Origin: Perlucidibaca sp.
Lineage (GTDB): Bacteria > Pseudomonadota > Gammaproteobacteria > Pseudomonadales > Moraxellaceae
Reading direction: 5' to 3'
Assembly (NCBI GenBank): GCA_023265995.1
Contig: JAHFSA010000001.1
Span: 1 to 64,000, forward strand
DNA: 64,000 bases
Shown: positions 59,279 through 64,000 of the stretch, piece after piece
Position numbering within the stretch: position 1 is the first letter of the stretch
Layout: each line of letters opens with the position of its first letter
The notes under the pieces: model-generated
Told to the model about the DNA's origin: nothing
Database searches by the model: none
What the model saw: the letters and a program-made list of their open reading frames with translations, nothing else
Program-made: the position numbers and the translations under genes

Positions 59279-60394
59279 TCAGTCCCCGCCCTGCTCCGCC
59301 ACCAGCAGAGCGGCCTTGCGCTCCAGACCCCAGCGATAGCCGGACAGCGAGCCGTCACTGCGCACCACACGATGACAGGGAATGGCCACGGCGATGGCAT
59401 TGGCCGCGCAGGCGCCAGCCACCGCGCGCGTCGCGGATGGCCGGCCGAGACGCGCGGCCAGCTCGGCATAGCTCACCGTGACGCCGGCCGGGATATCGCG
59501 CAGGGCCTGCCAGACCTGGCGCTGGAAGGCCGTGCCGCGCACATCCAAAGGCAGCTCGCAGGCTCGGCCGGGATGATCGACCAGACCCACCGCACGCGCC
59601 ACCAACTCCTCGAAACCGGCATCGCCGCCGACCAGCTCGGCCTGCGGGAAACGATCCTGCAAGTCGCGCAGCAGGAAGTCCGGGTCGTCATCGAGCAGGA
59701 TGGCGCAGACGCCCTTGTCGGTGGCCGCGACCAGGATATGACCCAGCGTGCAGACGCCGATGGCGAAGCGTATGCGCTCGGCCGCGCCGCCCTGGCGATA
59801 GCGCGTCGGCGTCATGCCCAGCATGCCGCCGGTCTGCTCGTAGAAACGGCCGCTGGAGTTGAAGCCGGCGCCGTACATGGCGGCGGTGATCGTGCCCTCG
59901 CCCGTCAGCGCGACCCGGGCGCGGGCATCACGCCGGGCGCGGGCATAGGCGGCTGGCGTGACGCCGGTGACCCGCTTGAACAGGCGATGGAAATGGAAGC
60001 GGCTGAGTCCGGCCTCGCCGGCCAGGGTATCGAGGTCGGGCGGGGTTTCGCTGGTCTCGATCTGTCGGCAGGCGGCCAGCACCAGCGCCGTGTGCTGCTC
60101 GGCCAGGGATTCGCGATCCGGGCGGCAGCGCTTGCAGGCGCGAAAGCCGGCACGCTCGGCGCTGGCGCAATCGGCATGGAAGCTGACGTTCTCGCGCCGC
60201 GCCGGCCGCGACGGGCAGGATGGCCGGCAGTACACGCCAGTGCTGCGCACGCCGTAGACGAAGCGGCCATCGGCACTGGCATCACGGCTCTGCACGGCCT
60301 GCCAGCAGGCTTCGGCATCCGGCATGGCGGTGGCGGGCTCGTGCCCGGCCCCGGGCCTGGATTCGGACATGGTTTCGATCACGGACAAGGACAT
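59279..60394 (-). CDS. ada: Ada: methyl-DNA repair methyltransferase and activator
   Basis: A 371-residue bifunctional protein. The N-terminal Ada zinc domain has Cys56, Cys60, Cys87 and Cys90 (VYCRPSCPSR, ACKRC); Cys56 is the likely methylphosphotriester acceptor. An AraC-type helix-turn-helix occupies ~110-195. The C-terminal O6-methylguanine methyltransferase has the active cysteine Cys340 in PCHRV and GTAFQRQVWQALRDIPAG upstream. ATG at 60394 has GGGAG 8 bases upstream. Self-methylation turns it into an activator of the adaptive response. A dyad (60451-60476) lies 57 bp upstream. Confidence 0.95.
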   Translation of the reverse strand: MSLSVIETMSESRPGAGHEPATAMPDAEACWQAVQSRDASADGRFVYGVRSTGVYCRPSCPSRPARRENVSFHADCASAERAGFRACKRCRPDRESLAEQHTALVLAACRQIETSETPPDLDTLAGEAGLSRFHFHRLFKRVTGVTPAAYARARRDARARVALTGEGTITAAMYGAGFNSSGRFYEQTGGMLGMTPTRYRQGGAAERIRFAIGVCTLGHILVAATDKGVCAILLDDDPDFLLRDLQDRFPQAELVGGDAGFEELVARAVGLVDHPGRACELPLDVRGTAFQRQVWQALRDIPAGVTVSYAELAARLGRPSATRAVAGACAANAIAVAIPCHRVVRSDGSLSGYRWGLERKAALLVAEQGGD

Positions 60395-60450
60395 GGTGGC
60401 GCTCCCGACAGAACCGGACAGTGGCTGACGGGTTCATGGTGAGCAATGAC

Positions 60451-60476
60451 GCAAGCATGGCCAATCCGATGCTTGC
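60451..60476. promoter_or_regulatory. Inverted repeat upstream of ada
   Basis: An 8-bp perfect dyad GCAAGCAT-N10-ATGCTTGC lies 57 bp upstream of ada and 86 bp upstream of the divergent DUF2970 gene. It does not match the known Ada box (AAT-N6-GCAA) well, so the binding protein, if any, is unknown. Confidence 0.35.
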
Positions 60477-60561
60477 TGTCGAATTCCGCCGCCGTCTGGG
60501 CTACGCTCGATGGCAGCCCAAAACCGGCCAGCGGCCGGCAGCCCCCTCAGGAACCGTCGTC

Positions 60562-60813
60562 ATGAGCGATACCCCGCAAGACAACAAGCCCGCCACGCCC
60601 GAGCCCGCATCCGCACGGCCGGTCGGTCCCCTGGGCGGGATCAGCAGCGTGTTCCGCGCCTGGTTCGGCGTGCAGAGCGAAGCCCGCCGACAGCGTGACT
60701 TCAGCAGCGGCGACGCCAAGTCCTTCATCATCGCCGGCATCATCTTCGCCGTGATCATGGTGGTCGGCGTCATCATGGCGGTCAATCTGGCGATCTCCGC
60801 CACCGGCAAGTAG
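60562..60813 (+). CDS. DUF2970 small membrane protein
   Basis: An 83-residue protein with a proline/alanine-rich N-terminus and the DUF2970 core FGVQSEARRQRDF, ending in one transmembrane helix (about 55-77, FIIAGIIFAVIMVVGVIMAV). An AGGA site lies upstream of ATG 60562. DUF2970 proteins are small, single-helix proteins of Beta- and Gammaproteobacteria with unknown role. Confidence 0.85.
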   Translation: MSDTPQDNKPATPEPASARPVGPLGGISSVFRAWFGVQSEARRQRDFSSGDAKSFIIAGIIFAVIMVVGVIMAVNLAISATGK

Positions 60814-60844
60814 GCAGCACTCCACGCGCGCGGGAGCGGTGGCA

Positions 60845-61396
60845 CTAGTGCTGCCGGTACTCGGCCTCCGGCCAGTTCGAGAACAGCCGGCCCGAATAGT
60901 CGCTGAGGCTGTCCCCCGCCGCCCGGGTATCACCCATGGCGGTTTCCCTGACCAGCAGCACCGGCCGCGTCGACAGCCTGACCACCTGCTCCGCCGCGCT
61001 GCCCAGAAGCATGCGCTTGAAGCCGTGGCGTCCGTGCGTGCCCATGACGATCAGGTCAGCCGGCCAGAGCTCGGCCTCGTGCAGAATGGCCTGGGCGATG
61101 CCGCTGTCCTGGATGCGCGAGAGGTCGACCAGTCTGACCTCGGCGGTGATGCCGCGCTCGGCGAGATCCTTCCTGATGCCGGTCAGCAGCGCCTGCGCGC
61201 TCTCCAGCAGGACCTTGCGCAAACGCTCCTCGTCGTAGAGCTCGCCATACTCGGCGGGCATGATGCTGCGGAACGGATTTTCCACCACCGTGATCACGCG
61301 CAGATCAGTTCCCGGCGCCGCCAGCCCCGCCGCCTCGTTGAGCGCCTGCTGCGCGCCGCTGCTGCCATCCACTGCCACCAGAATGTGCTTGTACAT
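60845..61396 (-). CDS. Universal stress protein (UspA family)
   Basis: A 183-residue UspA-type protein. It begins MYKHILVAVDGSSGAQQAL; ATG at 61396 has AGGAGG 5 bases upstream. The ATP-binding loop G-x2-G-x9-GS appears as GTHGRHGFKRMLLGSAAEQV, then RPVLLVRE. Nucleotide-binding Usp proteins respond to starvation and redox stress. It stands alone, 122 bp after the DUF190 gene. Confidence 0.93.
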   Translation of the reverse strand: MYKHILVAVDGSSGAQQALNEAAGLAAPGTDLRVITVVENPFRSIMPAEYGELYDEERLRKVLLESAQALLTGIRKDLAERGITAEVRLVDLSRIQDSGIAQAILHEAELWPADLIVMGTHGRHGFKRMLLGSAAEQVVRLSTRPVLLVRETAMGDTRAAGDSLSDYSGRLFSNWPEAEYRQH

Positions 61397-61518
61397 GTAA
61401 ACCTCCTGCCATCCGCCATGATCTGCCAGCCAGCGCACCAGGCGCTGAAGCCTTGATGCTGCCAGCGTGACAGATGGGGCCGGGACTGCCTTGACGCCGG
61501 TCAATTCACCAGCCGGTT

Positions 61519-61833
61519 TCACTCACATGTCGAACCGAACTCTATGGCCGCCTTGCTGAAGAAGACGTCCACCCCCTCTTCCTTCAGATGCTTCAGGAAG
61601 CGCTCGGCATCCTCGCTGCTGACCGCCATGGTCACCTCCAGCGGCTGGTCACCGAGCTCTATGAAGTGCGCGGCATGCATGGTGCGATGCTGCCCGAAGC
61701 CTTCCGCGGCCGCGATCAGCGTGGCGCCGCCCAGCTCCATGCGGCGCGCCTCCTGCAGCAGCCAGTCCGCCAGCACGCGACCGCCATGGCGGCGGTTCTG
61801 CTGCATGAAAAACGTCAGTTGATAGCCGTGCAT
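61519..61833 (-). CDS. DUF190 (PII-like) protein
   Basis: A 104-residue protein of the DUF190 family, predicted to fold like PII signalling proteins and form trimers. Signatures are MHGYQLTFFMQQNRRHGG and LGGATLIAAAEGFG. ATG at 61833 has GGAGGTGA upstream, within the end of the monooxygenase gene; only 2 bp separate the two. DUF190 proteins usually accompany ion channels or transporters (for example CrcB fluoride channels); pairing with an aromatic hydroxylase is unusual. Confidence 0.88.
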   Translation of the reverse strand: MHGYQLTFFMQQNRRHGGRVLADWLLQEARRMELGGATLIAAAEGFGQHRTMHAAHFIELGDQPLEVTMAVSSEDAERFLKHLKEEGVDVFFSKAAIEFGSTCE

Positions 61834-61835
61834 GA

Positions 61836-63404
61836 TCACCTCCGTGCCGCGTGCATATGCAGGGACTGCGACAGATAGCGCGCCATGGTGGCGGCATTGA
61901 AATGCGTTCCGGCCAGACCTATGTGGCCATCCGGCCGCAGCAGGTAGAAGGCTCGCTGCGGAATCTGCCAGCGCGCCAGCTGACGACGGTTGCCGGCGTC
62001 ATCGGGCAGCGTGTGGACACGCACCATGTCGGCATGCGGCACATCGGCCGGCGCCTCCTGCCCGATCAGGATGAGGTTGAAGCCGCTGTCATCGAGCCGG
62101 GCAAAACCATCCTCGACCTCGCCGCCCGGCCGCAGGACCAGCCGCAACCAGGGCCAGCGCTCGCCCGGACGCGGCCCCTGCGCCGGCATATCCGCGGCGG
62201 CGCAAGCCAGGCTGCTGTCACGATAGGCAATGCCGATCTGCGAAATGGTGCGGAACGCCAGCAGCCTGACACGCTCGGAGCGCATGGCCAGCGCCACGAC
62301 CCTGGCCAGCAGACGGGTGCGCAGCAAGGCCGCGATCCGGCGCTCGGAGACGATCAGCGAAAACGCCCTGTCCGTGGTCTCCAGCAGACGCCGCGCCACC
62401 GGCAGGCGCTCGGCCTCATAGGACTCCAGCAAGGCCTCGCCGGCCCGCCCGGACACCACCAGCGCCAGCTTCCAGGCCAGGTTGTAGGCGTCCTGCAGGC
62501 CGGTGTTCATGCCCTGGGCGCCGACCGGGCTGTGAATGTGCGCGGCATCGCCGAGCAGGAAGCAACGGCGGTCGCGGAAGCGCGACGCGCAGCGGTGATG
62601 GATGCGATAGACCGAAAACCAGCTGCAGGCATGGAAGCTCAGGCCGGCGCCGGCCTCGCGCAGCAACGCCGGCAGCACATCGGCCATGGCCAGGTCAGGC
62701 TTGTCGCGCAACTCCGGCGGCACGATGCCGACCAATCGCCAGTGGTCCTGCCCGCGCATGGGAAAGAACAGATGGAAGCGCTGGTGCCAGAGAAAGACAT
62801 TGAGCTCGTCCGGCACCATGTCGCCGCTGAGCTGCACGTCGGCGACGAAGAACACCTGCTCGTAAGGAGCGCCCGGAAAGTCCATGGCGTTGAGATGGCG
62901 CACCGCGCTGTGCGCACCGTCGCAGCCGGCCACCCAGACCGCCGAGACCTCGCTCCAGTCGCCATCGCTCGTACGCAGCGTGGCGCGGACATGGTCCGGG
63001 TACTGCGTCAGCGCCGTCAGCTCGGTGTTCCAGCGCACCTCCCCGCCCAGCTCGCGCAGCTTCTCGCCCAGCAGACGCTCGTTGTCGTCCTGGCCGAGGA
63101 TGAAGAGATAAGGATAGGGACTGAGGTCGCGGCCTATGTCACCCAGCGGCACGCGCGCGGCGTGACGGCCCAGCGACCAGAGGTTGGCGGCCTCGGCGCG
63201 CTGGCCCAGCGCCAGCGCCTGTTCGACGATGCCCAGGCGGGCGTAGATCTCCAGCGTGCGCGCCTGCACACCCAGCGCCCGCGTTTCGCGGGCCGGCCCG
63301 GCATGACGGTCGATGATGAGCGCACGCACGCCCCGGCGGGCGAGCTGGCAGGCCAGCATCAGTCCGGTCGGTCCGGCTCCGACGATGAGGACGTCAGTAT
63401 CCAT
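61836..63404 (-). CDS. FAD-dependent aromatic hydroxylase (PheA/TfdB/MhpA-like)
   Basis: A 522-residue class A flavoprotein monooxygenase that hydroxylates phenolic or related aromatic rings with NAD(P)H and O2. Motifs: GAGPTG at 9-14, DG-motif GCDGAHSAVR and GD-motif LLGDAAHIHSPVGAQGMN. The C-terminal thioredoxin-like domain (HADMVRVHTLPDD, FYLLRPDGHIG) is present, so the gene looks intact. It is coupled to the DUF190 gene and follows the LuxR-type remnant on the same strand. Substrate unknown. Confidence 0.9.
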   Translation of the reverse strand: MDTDVLIVGAGPTGLMLACQLARRGVRALIIDRHAGPARETRALGVQARTLEIYARLGIVEQALALGQRAEAANLWSLGRHAARVPLGDIGRDLSPYPYLFILGQDDNERLLGEKLRELGGEVRWNTELTALTQYPDHVRATLRTSDGDWSEVSAVWVAGCDGAHSAVRHLNAMDFPGAPYEQVFFVADVQLSGDMVPDELNVFLWHQRFHLFFPMRGQDHWRLVGIVPPELRDKPDLAMADVLPALLREAGAGLSFHACSWFSVYRIHHRCASRFRDRRCFLLGDAAHIHSPVGAQGMNTGLQDAYNLAWKLALVVSGRAGEALLESYEAERLPVARRLLETTDRAFSLIVSERRIAALLRTRLLARVVALAMRSERVRLLAFRTISQIGIAYRDSSLACAAADMPAQGPRPGERWPWLRLVLRPGGEVEDGFARLDDSGFNLILIGQEAPADVPHADMVRVHTLPDDAGNRRQLARWQIPQRAFYLLRPDGHIGLAGTHFNAATMARYLSQSLHMHAARR

Positions 63405-63462
63405 GGACGCATCCCCCCGATGCTTGATCGTGGCACAGGGGATGGATGCGGTAAACGGGGGA

Positions 63463-63681
63463 TCAGAGCAGGCCGGCGCGACGCGCGCAGATGAGCGCGC
63501 CGGAACGGTTACGGGCGCCCAGCTTGCCGTAGATATTGTGCAGATGCCATTTGAGCGTGCCCTCGGAAATGAAGACCGACTCGGCGATTTCGCGGTTGCT
63601 CATGCCGGAGTCCAGCCGCTTGAGCAGCTCTATCTCGCGCTTGGTCAGCTCGCCAAGCAGACCTTCCTGCCGTGGCGCCAC
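63463..63681 (-). pseudogene. LuxR-type HTH remnant (3' end of a regulator gene)
   Basis: Only the C-terminal GerE-type helix-turn-helix of a LuxR-family regulator remains (LTKREIELLKRLDSGMSNREIAESVFISEG and LKWHLHNIYGKLGARNRS in about 72 residues). The frame is open back to 63876, but it contains no ATG, GTG or TTG before the GTG at 63681, which has no ribosome-binding site, and the DNA beyond belongs on the opposite strand to an acyl-CoA synthetase end. The N-terminal domain is thus lost. Expression as a stand-alone 72-residue HTH cannot be excluded. Confidence 0.65.
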
Positions 63682-63687
63682 GGCAGG
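63666..63687. repeat. 10-bp palindrome at the remnant junction
   Basis: CCTGCCGTGG-CG-CCACGGCAGG is a perfect inverted repeat with a 2-nt spacer. It falls where the LuxR-type remnant meets the acyl-CoA synthetase remnant and may mark the rearrangement point. Confidence 0.5.
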
Positions 63688-63699
63688 CGTGGCTGTGGT

Positions 63700-63846
63700 C
63701 CGGGCACGAAGGAGACGACGGACCAGGGGCAGCGCTTCGGCATGCTGACGCCGACAATGAAGATCCGTCGCAATGTTCTCGAAAAGCAGTACGAGCAGAA
63801 CTTCGAGGATTGGCAGGGTCGCGGACGCAAGGTGCTGTGGGTCTGA
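63700..63846 (+). pseudogene. Acyl-CoA synthetase remnant (3' end only)
   Basis: The reading frame ending at TGA 63844-63846 encodes a typical AMP-dependent long-chain acyl-CoA synthetase C-terminus: GMLTPTMKIRRNVLEKQYEQ then NFEDWQGRGRKVLWV. The rest of the ~550-residue enzyme is missing; upstream is the LuxR-type remnant on the other strand. Its own 3' hairpin (63852-63879) is preserved. This is a truncated pseudogene created by deletion or rearrangement. Confidence 0.65.
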
Positions 63847-63852
63847 TCGAGC

Positions 63853-63879
63853 TTGAGCCGGCGTCCTGACGCCGGCTCA
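63853..63879. terminator. Hairpin after the acyl-CoA synthetase remnant
   Basis: GAGCCGGCGTC-CT-GACGCCGGCTC forms a strong stem with a very short loop between the synthetase stop and the converging partial gene. It lacks a clear T-run on the plus strand. Confidence 0.55.
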
Positions 63880-64000
63880 GGCCACCAGCCCTGCCTGGCG
63901 GACTATCATGCCGACCAGTATCAGAAAGCCGATCACCTGCATGAAGAACAAGGTGAAGCGCAGTGCGGCCACGGCATTGGTCTGGACCAGGCACACGTGC
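63877..64000 (-). CDS. C-terminal end of a membrane protein (partial)
   Basis: A 40-codon open frame enters from the right edge and stops at TGA 63877-63879. The visible C-terminus contains one hydrophobic helix (LRFTLFFMQVIGFLILVGMI) and ends RQAGLVA. Too short to assign. Its stop overlaps the hairpin shared with the converging synthetase remnant. Confidence 0.45.
   Translation of the reverse strand, partial: HVCLVQTNAVAALRFTLFFMQVIGFLILVGMIVRQAGLVA

Overview
The window is a GC-rich (roughly two-thirds G+C), densely coded chromosomal segment from a Gammaproteobacterium. The evidence is a recC-recB-recD operon, a BaeS/BaeR-type two-component pair, a LapA/BpfA-type type I secretion adhesin locus, a bacterial wax ester synthase (WS/DGAT), a DUF2970 protein and a tRNA-Asn of gammaproteobacterial type. 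The many fatty-acid and lipid genes (WS/DGAT, desaturase, Baeyer-Villiger-type monooxygenase, patatin, several alpha/beta hydrolases, acyl-CoA synthetase remnant) suggest an environmental, lipid- or hydrocarbon-using organism. I cannot place it at genus level.

Layout. 1-8.9 kb, all minus strand: a biofilm-adhesin locus with the order TolC-like outer-membrane factor, LapB-like ABC transporter, HlyD-like adaptor, OmpA-like protein, then the VCBS-repeat adhesin, which runs off the left edge. 9-14.9 kb: uvrB, divergent from exported msrB and msrA, a metallo-beta-lactamase-fold hydrolase, an aspartate-type aminotransferase and tRNA-Asn(GUU). 15-21.6 kb: alpha/beta hydrolases, a patatin phospholipase, a small exported protein, a BaeSR-like pair and a ChaN-like lipoprotein. 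21.6-32.7 kb: lipid metabolism and regulators (AraC, desaturase, flavin monooxygenase, TetR, DoxX/LysR pair, SDR, RhlE-type helicase with a repeat-rich tail, WS/DGAT). 32.7-36.2 kb: two tandem paralogous lipoproteins with a metzincin-like zinc motif. 36.3-46 kb: recD, recB, recC and a YqiA-like hydrolase. 46.1-48.9 kb: a redox operon behind a strong Fur-box match (outer-membrane protein, FMN-binding protein, ApbE, four-helix putative di-heme cytochrome). 49-52.5 kb: PPK2, a membrane protein, DadA with divergent Lrp. 52.5-53.8 kb: a lower-GC SEC-C gene next to an attC-like element, which looks like a solitary gene cassette. 53.9-59.2 kb: lipoprotein/AraC/hydrolase operon divergent from a PF10118 hydrolase and a DUF445 protein. 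59.3-64 kb: Ada, DUF2970, universal stress protein, an aromatic hydroxylase coupled to a DUF190 protein, and a junction of two gene remnants.

Most notable are: (a) the Fur-box operon, read as a candidate flavin- and heme-based extracytoplasmic iron reductase; (b) the cassette-like SEC-C gene; (c) a 15-base motif shared at the same distance upstream of the desaturase and the PF10118 hydrolase, each near one of two paralogous AraC regulators; (d) the tandem metzincin-like lipoproteins; (e) the adhesin carrying a P-domain inside its VCBS array; and (f) a 137-bp convergent coding overlap between the RhlE tail and the WS/DGAT gene. All functions are inferred from sequence features and remembered family knowledge; no database search was run.
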